From positions 2,976,001-3,040,000 of the forward strand of contig NZ_RAPV01000001.1 in NCBI RefSeq assembly GCF_003610295.1: a stretch of 64,000 nt of DNA. The letters run 5' to 3'. The position numbers were made by a program, and so were the translations under genes. Shown here piece after piece: positions 25,631 to 32,767 of this stretch. Under the pieces are notes generated by a model that was given only the letters and a program-made list of their open reading frames with translations, was not told the DNA's origin and made no database searches. Source of the stretch: Paraburkholderia sp. BL23I1N1 (GTDB lineage: Bacteria > Pseudomonadota > Gammaproteobacteria > Burkholderiales > Burkholderiaceae). How positions within the stretch are numbered: position 1 is the first letter of the stretch; every line of letters begins with the position of its first letter.

Positions 25631-26056
25631 CTAGCCGAGAACTTGCCAGTCTTCAGCCATCACATCGGTCTGCGAGGCGAGCCACGGCACAATCTTGCCG
25701 TCCGCCGTCTTCATATCGATGTGCGGGCAATAATCGATCTGCGTGCCCTCCGGATAGATACCGAGCAATGGCGGCCGGTTCACCGAGAACGTGCTGCCAG
25801 GTACGAGGAACAGGAACATGCCCTTACCGTTCCATCCGGAGCGCGCGACCTTCATGCCGGCCTTCAGCATCGCGACCGCATCACCAAACGTCAGAGACTG
25901 TGCGTCACCCTCGATGACCCGATATGCCGCTTCGAAAGTTTCTTTCGGCGACCAGCTCATGTAGCCATCTTCGTATTTCACGGCATAGCCTTCTCTGCCG
26001 TCCCGCTCTTCATGCCATGCGGTGATGATCTTGGTTCCAATATAGTTCTTCGTCAC
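25631..26056 (-). CDS. tad2: Tad2 (DUF2829) family protein, predicted Thoeris anti-defence, with N-terminal extension
   Basis: Residues about 55-141 match the DUF2829/Tad2 family: LTFGDAVAMLKAGMKVARSG, WNGKGMFLFLVPGSTF, YCPHIDMKTADGKIVPWLA, ASQTDVMAEDW. Tad2 proteins studied in phages bind the cyclic-ADP-ribose-type signal of Thoeris and so block the abortive response. Here an extra ~50-residue N-terminal module precedes it (NYIGTKIITAWHEERDGREG, GYMSWSPKETFEAAYRVI), so the protein is two-part. GTG start with an AGGAG/AGAGG site five bases away. It is an early leftward gene, where anti-defence genes are expected. Confidence 0.82.
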   Translation of the reverse strand: MTKNYIGTKIITAWHEERDGREGYAVKYEDGYMSWSPKETFEAAYRVIEGDAQSLTFGDAVAMLKAGMKVARSGWNGKGMFLFLVPGSTFSVNRPPLLGIYPEGTQIDYCPHIDMKTADGKIVPWLASQTDVMAEDWQVLG

Positions 26057-26084
26057 GTGCCTCTCCTGGTGGTGAGTAAAGCAG

Positions 26085-26270
26085 TCAATCGCGCCGCCGA
26101 TGATCTTCGAGCGCTAGAAGCGGCACTTCCTTGATCTCCCGCACTGCCTCGGGCGGCAGATCGATTACGTTGGGATCAAAAGTGGTGCGCGCCGCCGCTA
26201 TTTCTTCATTGCGCTGCCGCGCAGCACCGTAAAGAATGTGAAGCGCCGGATAGATGAATGGCTCATACAT
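26085..26270 (-). CDS. Small early phage protein, unknown function
   Basis: The start at 26270 has a GGAG upstream and gives 61 residues: an aromatic N-terminus (YEPFIYPALHILYGAA) followed by a charged stretch (VREIKEVPLLALEDHRRRD). It overlaps the end of the upstream DUF2591-like gene by eight bases. No family recognised. Confidence 0.55.
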   Translation of the reverse strand: MYEPFIYPALHILYGAARQRNEEIAAARTTFDPNVIDLPPEAVREIKEVPLLALEDHRRRD

Positions 26271-26766
26271 GATGGAAATACTCCGAGTGATTTGTCGACC
26301 GCGCGCGCCACCGAAAATAGCTCTGTTCAGCCTGCACATCTGTCAAGAAACGAAGCGCGCGGGACTCATAGACGTGATCTGGCAAGCGCGCCGCCGCGGC
26401 GCCGATTTCAATCTCGCCAACAGCAAACTGCTCCGCGACGCGAAGGCGGCAGATCGCAATTTGCGGCGACTCGTCGGTGAACATCCCGTGATACCGCCGG
26501 TTCATTTGCGCTTCGGCAAGCCATATAGTTTTTTGAATGCCTGTTTCGTCCAGGCACGGATGCGGGTAAAGCGTGTACTTGCAGCGGAATGCGATGTCGG
26601 CCGCGAGCTGCGAATTCTTCGTCGGTTCGTAGATCGAATAGCCAGATGGCACGACATCGATCCGGCAATAGCTTTGTCCGTACATCGTGCGCAGCTCGGC
26701 GATGAATCCCTCTGCGCGTGCGGTCCAGTAATCGAGTTCAGCGCCTTTCAGCTCGTCGAAATTCAT
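26263..26766 (-). CDS. DUF2591-like early phage protein
   Basis: Starting at the ATG at 26766, which overlaps the upstream stop, gives 167 residues beginning NFDELKGAELDYWTARAEGF. That opening is typical of DUF2591 phage proteins (LxGxxLDYWVAxA). The rest includes NSQLAADIAFRCKYTLYPHP and a Trp-rich segment. DUF2591 proteins are common in early regions of lambdoid phages, with no established role. Confidence 0.72.
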   Translation of the reverse strand: MNFDELKGAELDYWTARAEGFIAELRTMYGQSYCRIDVVPSGYSIYEPTKNSQLAADIAFRCKYTLYPHPCLDETGIQKTIWLAEAQMNRRYHGMFTDESPQIAICRLRVAEQFAVGEIEIGAAAARLPDHVYESRALRFLTDVQAEQSYFRWRARSTNHSEYFHHV

Positions 26767-27044
26767 TCCATACCTCGCACGTCCCACTCCGCGTCGCCAC
26801 TCTCGAAGAACGGCGCCAGCGACTTCCGGTTGTCCTTCAGCAGCGCCTCGACGCGGCATGTGCCATCAGCATTAAAGAGCCGGCGCGCCGCCAGATCGCG
26901 ATATTGCGGCGGCAAATCGACATCGACACACAGATATGCGCGCTTCCCAGCATCGTGGATCGGGAGTCGCACGCGGCTCACCAGACACTCGAATTGCTGC
27001 GATGACTCCTGCGTCGCACCCACAATTTCAAAATCTAGAGACAT
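26763..27044 (-). CDS. Early phage protein, unknown function
   Basis: The start at 27044 gives 93 residues: SLDFEIVGATQESSQQFECL, then RLPIHDAGKRAYLCVDVDLP, with alternating strands and a short helical end. It overlaps the next gene by four bases. No family recognised; the strand pattern suggests a small alpha/beta domain. Confidence 0.6.
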   Translation of the reverse strand: MSLDFEIVGATQESSQQFECLVSRVRLPIHDAGKRAYLCVDVDLPPQYRDLAARRLFNADGTCRVEALLKDNRKSLAPFFESGDAEWDVRGME

Positions 27045-27058
27045 GCGAACCAATAGCC

Positions 27059-27493
27059 TCACGCTGCCTCCAGCAATGGCAATCCCATCTTTTCCGCTCG
27101 AACAGGCTCCCAACGCTCATATGCGCGGTCCCACACGTCGTATTTCTCCTGCCTCGGTGTGCCGACGCGGTTCTGGTCGATCCATGCATGACACGGGCTG
27201 CAGCCAGGCACGGTGTAGACGTTGTCGGCCTTCCTGGCGCCAGCTTTGCCGTGACGGCTCTGGTTCGAATGGCAATCGACTACCGACTGATGAGCCCAAC
27301 CGATGCTGCAGCAGATACCCGGCACGCGCAGATAGCATTCTTCGCCGCGGCACGCGTCGATGAACTTCGAACCTTCGGTAACGGTCGGCCGCTTGCGACG
27401 CGACTTGATTGGGCCGCTGCGCTTCATCGGTGTGCCGCGCGACAGCACCACGTACGCTTTGCCCGGCTTGCGAACGAATCCTGTGCGCTTCAT
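27059..27493 (-). CDS. DUF1364/YbcO-like predicted nuclease
   Basis: The 144-residue protein has the HNH-like metal-binding layout of YbcO/DUF1364 proteins: CYLRVPGICC, then VVDCHSNQSRHGKAGARKAD, then VPGCSPCHAWIDQNR. The Cys and His clusters fit a small nuclease with structural zinc. The basic N-terminus (KRTGFVRKPGK, IKSRRKRP) could bind DNA. Such genes lie in the early regions of lambdoid phages near recombination functions. Confidence 0.78.
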   Translation of the reverse strand: MKRTGFVRKPGKAYVVLSRGTPMKRSGPIKSRRKRPTVTEGSKFIDACRGEECYLRVPGICCSIGWAHQSVVDCHSNQSRHGKAGARKADNVYTVPGCSPCHAWIDQNRVGTPRQEKYDVWDRAYERWEPVRAEKMGLPLLEAA

Positions 27494-27642
27494 GCCAATG
27501 TCCCTAATACGTAGGCCGTTCCCATCAACACCAAGATGGCCCAGAACCGCCAGTCATGCATACCGATCCGCCGCGTAGATAGCACACATGCGGCACAGCC
27601 GAACGCAAGGCCAACGAAAGGGCCAACGAAAGCGTCATGCAT
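27490..27642 (-). CDS. Small membrane protein
   Basis: The start at 27642 gives 50 residues with two hydrophobic helices (FVGPFVGLAFGCAACVL and FWAILVLMGTAYVLGTLA) separated by a short basic loop. It overlaps both neighbours by a few bases. Role unknown; small membrane proteins in early regions often serve superinfection exclusion or host modulation. Confidence 0.55.
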   Translation of the reverse strand: MHDAFVGPFVGLAFGCAACVLSTRRIGMHDWRFWAILVLMGTAYVLGTLA

Positions 27643-28207
27643 GATTGCTCCACTTGGACCGAACCATGGCATCGATCGAACTGACCACAACCGGATCGGC
27701 ACGCGGCCACCAGTTATCGCCAGCGCGATACATCTCGTCGACTTCGGTATCGCTCATGCCCGCCGGCATGCCAGCCGCCTTCCTGCGCTTTTCGATGAGG
27801 CGCTTTCGGTATGCTGCCGGCGTCGCCGACAAGGGCTTCGGCGCGTTCTCGCCCGGGCCGAAGACGTACACGATCTCGTGATACGAGCCGCGCCATTCGA
27901 CGATGTGAGCGGTCTCGCGCAGCACCATCGCGGACAGCACGTCGCGGACAGACCGTTTCTCAGCGCTGAGCAGCTCTGCGACCTCGGCCGCCGTGCGCGG
28001 TACCGCCGCGGCATCATCCTTCGGGGCCATCAGTTCACGGATCTTTGTCGGCAACGACTGATGCACCAGCCCGATCGCGCGGGCCTTGGCGCGGATCGTC
28101 TCGATGCTGCGGCCGCCGAAGAGATGCAGATTCGCGGCGAGCGGGCGGCCTGAGGTGTAAATCTCGGTAAGCGTCTTCAGCTCGGGAACGGTCCAGACTC
28201 TGCGCAT
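27635..28207 (-). CDS. Phage DNA-binding protein with N-terminal SANT/Myb-like domain
   Basis: The 190-residue protein begins RRVWTVPELKTLTEIYTSGR with FGGRSIETIRAKARAIGL, the W-spaced three-helix pattern of SANT/Myb-like domains used by phage transcription or antitermination proteins. A later section looks like a winged-helix (LLSAEKRSVRDVLSAMVLRE). The C-terminus is basic. It probably binds DNA during early gene expression; the target is unknown. Confidence 0.65.
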   Translation of the reverse strand: MRRVWTVPELKTLTEIYTSGRPLAANLHLFGGRSIETIRAKARAIGLVHQSLPTKIRELMAPKDDAAAVPRTAAEVAELLSAEKRSVRDVLSAMVLRETAHIVEWRGSYHEIVYVFGPGENAPKPLSATPAAYRKRLIEKRRKAAGMPAGMSDTEVDEMYRAGDNWWPRADPVVVSSIDAMVRSKWSNHA

Positions 28208-28208
28208 G

Positions 28209-28703
28209 CTAGATCTCCTGAATCTCGATGTTGTGCACGACCTTCATCAAATGGCGCTTGAGCAGGTACATCGGCGTGCGCATGCCCTTGACGTCCTCGA
28301 TTACTGGTGTGCCGCGCGGCATCTCGTACACGAAGTCGGCGATGTAAAGCCGGGCGCGAAGCTTCTTCCCGGCGATCGTCGTGCCCGGCACGACCACAAA
28401 CGGCACCTGAATCTTCAGGTTCGCGATTTCACCAGCCTTGTGGCGCGCCGCCAGCACGCGGTAGCGCGCTGCCTCGCGCTCGCTGTCGAACTTGATCCCG
28501 TCGACGATTTCTTTCCGATTGCCGTACTTCGTACGAGGTCCCTGCACTTCGCTGATCAGCTGCTTGATTGGCGATTCGAGCGATACCGGTTCGACGGATG
28601 CAAGACGCGCCGCCGCGCCGGCGATCTCGCTGCGAACGCGGGCAGTTCCGACACGGCCGCCTGCGATTGAGCCTTCCGGGAAGCGGAGCCTGTTCTTGCT
28701 CAT
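28209..28703 (-). CDS. DUF1064 predicted endonuclease
   Basis: The 164-residue protein matches DUF1064: GPRTKYGNRKEIVDGIKFDS, EREAARYRVLAARHKAGEIA, LKIQVPFVV, ARLYIADFVYE, VIEDVKGMRTPMYLLKRHLM. The Glu, Asp and EDVKG residues form a restriction-endonuclease-like active site; members have been predicted to be phage resolvase-type nucleases. It lies in the early region beside the replication gene, fitting recombination or junction resolution. Confidence 0.8.
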   Translation of the reverse strand: MSKNRLRFPEGSIAGGRVGTARVRSEIAGAAARLASVEPVSLESPIKQLISEVQGPRTKYGNRKEIVDGIKFDSEREAARYRVLAARHKAGEIANLKIQVPFVVVPGTTIAGKKLRARLYIADFVYEMPRGTPVIEDVKGMRTPMYLLKRHLMKVVHNIEIQEI

Positions 28704-29806
28704 GATGCGTAGTCGTCCACAGGCATGAGCGCATCGCCAAAGGTAACGCGCGCAAACTGGTAAAGGTCCGCAGCGTTGAAGCGCTGGGCATCGGAAAGAA
28801 CGAACTCGACAGCAGCGGTATCACGCGCCGCCCGGGCGACCAGCACGCGGTAGTAGCGCCAGTCCTCGTCGGCCTTGCGCTCTCGCATGCCGCATTCAGC
28901 GCCATGTGCATCTACACCTTCCGGTGACCGGAACCACTCGGCCATATCTGGCTGTCCAACGGCAGCCGGTGCTGCCTCGGCATCGATGAACGTCGTCACA
29001 AACCCCGCGTACGTCGGCCGATCATCGCCATCGCGGCCACGCGCAGCCACCGCCAGCGCATGTGCCTCGCGAAGCCGCTGGGGCGTAATGCCTTTCCCGA
29101 CCCATGTCAGCACGTGCACCCGGTCCCGGCTGCGGTCGATCGACAGGTCCTTGCCTCGGGCGCGCTCGAGCGAGATCAGCAAATCGGTGAGTTCGCGTTC
29201 GGGTTCAGGGTTCGGTTTCTCATTTTCAGCAGCAGCAGCAACGGACTTATCCACAGCGTCCGTCGCGCGCGTTGCTGCTGTAGTCTCTGTAGTAGTCTCT
29301 GTACTGTTAACGGAATGGGGATCTGCACTCCCGCGAGCGAGGGTTTGCCCATCCCGCGAATCAGGGTTTCCCGATTTGGCGGGATGGACTTTTCCCATTT
29401 CCCGAGATGGACTTTTCCCATTTCGGGAAATGGACTTTTCCGACTTGGTGCCAGCGGACTTCGAACCCTGCTTTTTGGTCACCGGATCAGACGAAAGGAG
29501 CAGTTCGAGCGCGTCTTCATCGATGCGAAAATAGGTCTTGTGCTCGATTCGTTTAGCGGTCTCGATCAGCACGCCTTTGGCCCGCAATGAGCGTCGAGCG
29601 CTGCGCTGCTCCTCATAGGACAGACCCGTTTCCTCCTCAAGCTCTTCCACGGTCTTGTGCACGCCCAGGTCGCTCGCGGCCTTGTCCTGCCAGTAGAAGA
29701 TCTGGCAGAACAGCACCGACGCGTTCACGCCGCCCAGGTAGCGGCTCAGGAACGGGTAATAGGCGATCGGCCGACCCAGCTCGCGGAGAACGTCTGCTGC
29801 CCTCAT
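28700..29806 (-). CDS. Replication-initiation-type phage protein with winged helix
   Basis: The start at 29806, with GGGGAG six bases upstream, gives 368 residues. The N-terminal half has FLSRYLGGVNASVLFCQIFYW, a pattern of phage replication proteins, then a helix-turn-helix region (SYEEQRSARRSLRAKGVLIE). The middle is low-complexity (Ser/Thr/Lys-rich), and the C-terminus is helical (LREAHALAVAARGRDG). This layout resembles phage O-type proteins that bind the origin. A replication role is inferred; no origin was identified. Confidence 0.62.
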   Translation of the reverse strand: MRAADVLRELGRPIAYYPFLSRYLGGVNASVLFCQIFYWQDKAASDLGVHKTVEELEEETGLSYEEQRSARRSLRAKGVLIETAKRIEHKTYFRIDEDALELLLSSDPVTKKQGSKSAGTKSEKSISRNGKSPSREMGKVHPAKSGNPDSRDGQTLARGSADPHSVNSTETTTETTAATRATDAVDKSVAAAAENEKPNPEPERELTDLLISLERARGKDLSIDRSRDRVHVLTWVGKGITPQRLREAHALAVAARGRDGDDRPTYAGFVTTFIDAEAAPAAVGQPDMAEWFRSPEGVDAHGAECGMRERKADEDWRYYRVLVARAARDTAAVEFVLSDAQRFNAADLYQFARVTFGDALMPVDDYAS

Positions 29807-30075
29807 GCGCGCGGCTCCCCCTGCGGTAGGGTGAGCCGATACTGAACACCGCGGCCCGGCACGCGCATGCGGACGAAGTAGCCGTCGCGCTCCAGCTCGG
29901 CAACGAACTTGCGCGCCGCCGACTCGCTGACGCCGCATTCGTGCGACAGGCGCTGGTGCGTAATGAAGCCTTCCAGCGTCGTCAGGTGAGCATTACGCGT
30001 GATCGCGAGCAGCACGATCTTCTTCAGGCCCGGGATCTCGAAGCGCCAGGCGATGTTTTCGTGATGCAAACTCAT
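29803..30075 (-). CDS. Small winged-helix DNA-binding protein
   Basis: The start at 30075 overlaps the upstream stop and gives 90 residues. A winged-helix fold is visible: TLEGFITHQRLSHECGVSES, AARKFVAELERDGYFVR, then a turn-rich wing (RVPGRGVQYRLTLP). It overlaps the start of the replication-type gene, so the two are co-translated and may act together. Confidence 0.65.
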   Translation of the reverse strand: MSLHHENIAWRFEIPGLKKIVLLAITRNAHLTTLEGFITHQRLSHECGVSESAARKFVAELERDGYFVRMRVPGRGVQYRLTLPQGEPRA

Positions 30076-30302
30076 ATGCGGATCCCAAGCCAGTGGTTGG
30101 CGAAACCGCGCAGCCAGCTGGCGGCATAGAGAAACGACAGCGCGAAAATGCCCCACTGGTGGGCTTTCCACGTGGCGTAGAACCAGAACGGCTGGGCGAC
30201 CAGTCCGAAAAGGCAGGCGTAGCGACGACGGTTCATGTTCACGTCCTGCGACAGGAACACGGCGGCGACACCGAATAAGCCAATACCGATTTGCTCGAGC
30301 AT
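30072..30302 (-). CDS. Small membrane protein
   Basis: The 76-residue protein has two to three hydrophobic helices (IGIGLFGVAAVFLS, CLFGLVAQPFWFYATW, GIFALSFLYAASWLRGF). It sits in the early leftward operon and overlaps the next gene by four bases. Function unknown. Confidence 0.6.
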   Translation of the reverse strand: MLEQIGIGLFGVAAVFLSQDVNMNRRRYACLFGLVAQPFWFYATWKAHQWGIFALSFLYAASWLRGFANHWLGIRI

Positions 30303-30311
30303 CTGGACGCC

Positions 30312-30587
30312 CTATCGCAAGCCACATTCACCCGCGCCCTGCCGCGCGCATTCGCATGCCGCGCCGACCTTGCACAGGGTTGCGATTGCATCGAGATACG
30401 GCCGACTCACGAGCGCATAGCCCGCGACATCGATCGCCTTGTCGATCTCGGAAATGAGTACGCCCCGCTGGCCGCTCAGAAAGCGACTGACTTCGGATGC
30501 ATCCCAGCCGATCTGTTCGGCTGCACGCTTTCTGTCGGGACCTGTGAGCACGTCCCGCAGCGCCTGTTCTATGTTCGGCTTGGCCAT
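30312..30587 (-). CDS. CII-like transcription activator
   Basis: The start at 30587 gives 91 residues. Residues about 4-50 (IEQALRDVLTGPDRKRAAEQ, IGWDASEVSRFLSGQRG) match the helix-turn-helix of the CII family, in which a protein bound to DNA as a tetramer activates repressor and integrase promoters. Position after the Cro-like gene matches lambda's cro-cII order. A short Cys-containing tail (CKVGAACECARQG) is unusual for CII. Confidence 0.7.
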   Translation of the reverse strand: MAKPNIEQALRDVLTGPDRKRAAEQIGWDASEVSRFLSGQRGVLISEIDKAIDVAGYALVSRPYLDAIATLCKVGAACECARQGAGECGLR

Positions 30588-30650
30588 GGCTGGCAACCCC
30601 TAGCAATACAAGTTGAGTGCTGTTGCTGCAGAGCACCAATAAAGTTTGTT

Positions 30651-30893
30651 TCAAGCAGCGGTCGCCGTTTCTGGCGACGCGGTTCGGTAGAAAAATGCAA
30701 GGAGCTCTTTCTGGGTAACCGGCCAGCCGAACGCCTTGCACGCCGCCGCCAGACCAGCCATGAGCGCAGGCTTCGGGATCTTCCGGCGCGTCATCAGGTG
30801 AACCTCGATGTAGCCCCGGGTGGTCCCGGCGATCTCTGCGAAACGCCCGCGCTCTTCCGTCGCGAGGCCTTGATACAACGACTTGAAATCCAT
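30651..30893 (-). CDS. Cro-like repressor (YdaS/Cro type)
   Basis: The 80-residue protein, starting at 30893, has a helix-turn-helix region (EERGRFAEIAGTTRGYIEVH) and a RRKIPKP segment, followed by a helix (LMAGLAAACKAFGWPVT). It is divergent from the repressor at 31014 and begins 35 bp from the nearest operator copy. This arrangement is the lambda cro-cI pattern, so it probably binds the same operators. Confidence 0.7.
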   Translation of the reverse strand: MDFKSLYQGLATEERGRFAEIAGTTRGYIEVHLMTRRKIPKPALMAGLAAACKAFGWPVTQKELLAFFYRTASPETATAA

Positions 30894-30927
30894 GAGAGGT
30901 CACCTGTGCGATCACTTCCTACAGATC

Positions 30928-30996
30928 ATATACCTCCCGGGTATATGTTTGCAAGCGAACATATACCTGCGAGGGACATTTACCCAATAGGTATAA
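30928..30996. promoter_or_regulatory. Three 19-bp operators between Cro-like and repressor genes
   Basis: Sites at 30928-30946, 30961-30979 and 30978-30996 fit the dyad ATATACC-N5-GGTATAT. The first (ATATACCTCCCGGGTATAT) has perfect half-sites; the second is good on the left and weak on the right; the third reads ATTTACC-N5-GGTATAA. The region must also hold the divergent promoters. Two more copies lie at 31527-31570. Confidence 0.82.
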
Positions 30997-31013
30997 ACAC
31001 GTCTAATTGCGGC

Positions 31014-31397
31014 ATGGACATTTGGGAAATCCGCCTCGCCAACATGCGGCTCCTCGCTCAGAAAGCGGGGAGCGGTGCGGCATTGGCGCGCAAGCTGGAA
31101 ATGGCCTATCCGCTGCTGCAGAACTACATCGGAAAGAACCCCACGAAGAAGCTCGGCGATGTGCCCGTGCATCGGGCTGAAGACGCTTTCGAGCTGCCCC
31201 GCGGATGGATGGACAGACTGCATGGAACAGAGGAGAAAGCGCCCGCACCTGATTCATCGATCTGGCCATTTGCCGTTGAGCGCAGACGGTTTGATGCGCT
31301 GCCACCGCAGGAACAGGAGCGCATCGGGCGCTTTGTCAAAGACACCGTGGAAACATGGGAAGCGACACAGGCCCGGGACGCGCGCAAGGCCGGATAA
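31014..31397 (+). CDS. Prophage repressor (CI-like)
   Basis: The 127-residue product starts at the ATG at 31014, inside a longer open frame. The N-terminus has a helix-turn-helix (IWEIRLANMRLLAQKAGSGA, ALARKLEMAYPLLQNYIGKN) typical of small phage repressors. The C-terminus is short and helical, without a LexA-type Ser-Lys peptidase motif, so induction may not be by RecA cleavage. It lies between two operator clusters, consistent with controlling both the leftward early and the rightward operons. Confidence 0.72.
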   Translation: MDIWEIRLANMRLLAQKAGSGAALARKLEMAYPLLQNYIGKNPTKKLGDVPVHRAEDAFELPRGWMDRLHGTEEKAPAPDSSIWPFAVERRRFDALPPQEQERIGRFVKDTVETWEATQARDARKAG

Positions 31398-31490
31398 GGG
31401 GACCGCCCGGCGCCGTCATCATCAGATTCCCTGTCGCACGACGCAGGGTTGTTGGCGAACCTGAGACCTGAATTCACCACAGAAGAAAAC

Positions 31491-31514
31491 GAGCCCGCCA
31501 CGAGCGGGCTCTTT
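31491..31514 (+). terminator. Intrinsic terminator after repressor gene
   Basis: A GC-rich hairpin (GAGCCCGC at 31491-31498, GCGGGCTC at 31504-31511) with a CACGA loop is followed by a short T run (CTTTG). It lies 93 bp downstream of the repressor stop and separates it from the promoter/operator of the rightward operon. Confidence 0.75.
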
Positions 31515-31526
31515 GCTGTTCAAAAT

Positions 31527-31570
31527 ATATACCCCTCGGGTATTGACCAGCATCTACCTGTTGGGTATAT
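31527..31570. promoter_or_regulatory. Two 19-bp operators upstream of the rightward operon
   Basis: Sites at 31527-31545 (ATATACCCCTCGGGTATTG) and 31552-31570 (ATCTACCTGTTGGGTATAT) carry the same ATATACC-N5-GGTATAT dyad as the cluster at 30928-30996. They precede the first gene of the rightward operon by about 43 bp, so repressor and/or Cro should control that operon, including the DGR. Confidence 0.8.
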
Positions 31571-31612
31571 TTGCCTCACAGCGTCACAGATCGACGCAAG
31601 AGGGGCGACCTG

Positions 31613-31807
31613 ATGTTTAACTTCACGATTCTTTTCCAGGGTGCTGAGGTCGCTTGCGCGGAAGCCGAGCATTACGAAGACGCACGCGAGCAGGCCATCG
31701 AAGATGCTTCGGGCGGTTCTTACGCCGAAGTACTTCGTGACTGTGAATTCTCGGCGACGAGCGATCGCGGCGTCATCGGCCAGGTTACCGGCCCGCTGTT
31801 CATCTGA
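31613..31807 (+). CDS. Small acidic protein, first gene of the rightward operon
   Basis: The start at 31613 has a GAGGGG site and gives 64 residues: FNFTILFQGAEVACAEAEHY, EDAREQAIEDASGG. The composition is acidic and probably alpha/beta. It is the first gene behind the operator pair. Function unknown; small acidic proteins in this position often act on host enzymes. Confidence 0.55.
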   Translation: MFNFTILFQGAEVACAEAEHYEDAREQAIEDASGGSYAEVLRDCEFSATSDRGVIGQVTGPLFI

Positions 31808-31816
31808 GGAGCAGCC

Positions 31817-31957
31817 ATGTTCTATAGCGACTATGGCGTCAGGACCTACCGGGTCCACGCTTCGAATTACATCCTGCGGTTCGCCGCACATTTCGACCAA
31901 TACTTGAATTCGCGCTTCGTGCGCTCGATCGGGTATGACCAGATCGTGTGGTGCTGA
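31817..31957 (+). CDS. Small phage protein, 46 residues
   Basis: An ATG with a good GAGGAG site starts a frame of aromatic and basic residues (FYSDYGVRTYRVHASNYI, YDQIVWC). It lies nine bases after the preceding gene and one base before the next. No function recognised, but spacing and ribosome site support translation. Confidence 0.5.
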   Translation: MFYSDYGVRTYRVHASNYILRFAAHFDQYLNSRFVRSIGYDQIVWC

Positions 31958-31958
31958 G

Positions 31959-32108
31959 ATGAACCGCACCTATCACGACAACGATTTGCTCGCGGCGACA
32001 TATGTCGGCCTTGGGCTGCTCGCGAAGATCTGCGCCTGTTTCGCTGCCGGCGTTGCTATCGGTGGCCTCTGGTATCTCTGCGTCGCCTTTCGCGCCGGGG
32101 TGCTCTGA
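31959..32108 (+). CDS. Small membrane protein, 49 residues
   Basis: A frame starting one base after the preceding stop encodes two hydrophobic segments (LLAATYVGLGLLAKICACFA and AAGVAIGGLWYLCVAF). Its stop overlaps the next start (TGATG). It is one of several tiny membrane proteins at the start of the rightward operon. Confidence 0.5.
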   Translation: MNRTYHDNDLLAATYVGLGLLAKICACFAAGVAIGGLWYLCVAFRAGVL

Positions 32109-32236
32109 TGGAAACGCTCAAGTTCGGCCTGCGCATGTGCGCGGCTTTCGTCGCGATCGTGCTGATTCTCGCGCCGGCTCAGAAATGGGATGAAGCTCAG
32201 ACCGAGCAAGTCCGCGCTTCGATGCGTAACACCTGA
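32108..32236 (+). CDS. Small membrane protein, 42 residues
   Basis: The ATG overlaps the previous stop. A single hydrophobic helix (CAAFVAIVLILAPA) is followed by a charged tail (QKWDEAQTEQVRASMRNT). Tight coupling to its neighbours supports the call. Function unknown. Confidence 0.45.
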   Translation: METLKFGLRMCAAFVAIVLILAPAQKWDEAQTEQVRASMRNT

Positions 32237-32254
32237 TCCCGAAAAGGCTCACCG

Positions 32255-32392
32255 ATGACTCTCTTTCAATCAAGTTTAGTGATCCTCTGCGCTTTTCTGG
32301 CAGGAACGGCCCTCGGCGTAATTATTGGAGGGTTGTGTGCCGTCTCCGCGCTCTCTGATCAGCAGATGCTGGACGCGCACAAATTCGAATGA
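32255..32392 (+). CDS. Small membrane protein, 45 residues
   Basis: A hydrophobic N-terminal segment (SLVILCAFLAGTALGVIIGG) forms one membrane helix, followed by a short polar tail (VSALSDQQMLDAHKFE). The ribosome site is weak. It continues the run of tiny membrane-protein genes; function unknown. Confidence 0.45.
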   Translation: MTLFQSSLVILCAFLAGTALGVIIGGLCAVSALSDQQMLDAHKFE

Positions 32393-32438
32393 CCCCCCGC
32401 GCTCCCTTGGTCCGGAGCGTTTTGATGCCGGCCTGTAT

Positions 32439-32552
32439 GTGCGGCTTTTTCTTGGATTCATCGTGGACGCAATCATTCTTTTCGCCATTGCCATCGTTGC
32501 CGCAGCTGCGGCCGGTGTGGCGTTGGGGTTGCTCTACCTGAGGAAGCGTTGA
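32439..32552 (+). CDS. Small membrane peptide, uncertain start
   Basis: The frame ending at 32552 contains a strong transmembrane stretch (LGFIVDAIILFAIAIVAAAA) and a basic end (YLRKR). No ATG is available after the previous stop; GTG at 32439 gives 37 residues, while an earlier TTG start would overlap the previous gene. The stop leads within two bases to the next ATG. Confidence 0.35.
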   Translation: MRLFLGFIVDAIILFAIAIVAAAAAGVALGLLYLRKR

Positions 32553-32553
32553 T

Positions 32554-32763
32554 ATGCGCGCCGCCATCCCTGTTACCGACGACATGATTGCTCGCGAGTT
32601 TCGCCTGCAACGCTGCCGCGGCTCTGCCATGGCGGCGATTACAAACCCGGCAGTGCGCCGCGTGCTCGAGCTGGGTGCGAAGGTACGCGCCGCGCGCGAA
32701 GCGGGCGCGGCGCGGCCCGTCGAGCGCGATGCCAAGTCTCGCGCCGCCAACGATCTGGAGTAA
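32554..32763 (+). CDS. Small basic helical protein
   Basis: The 69-residue protein begins just after the preceding stop. It is Arg/Ala-rich (REFRLQRCRGSAMAAITN, LELGAKVRAAREAGAARP) and probably helical, a composition common in small phage DNA-binding proteins. It lies four bases before the next gene. Unknown role. Confidence 0.5.
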   Translation: MRAAIPVTDDMIAREFRLQRCRGSAMAAITNPAVRRVLELGAKVRAAREAGAARPVERDAKSRAANDLE

Positions 32764-32767
32764 GGCG

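Noticed and set aside
31014..31397. LexA-like self-cleaving repressor
   Set aside because: No Ser-Lys peptidase segment or Ala-Gly cleavage site is visible in the 127 residues.
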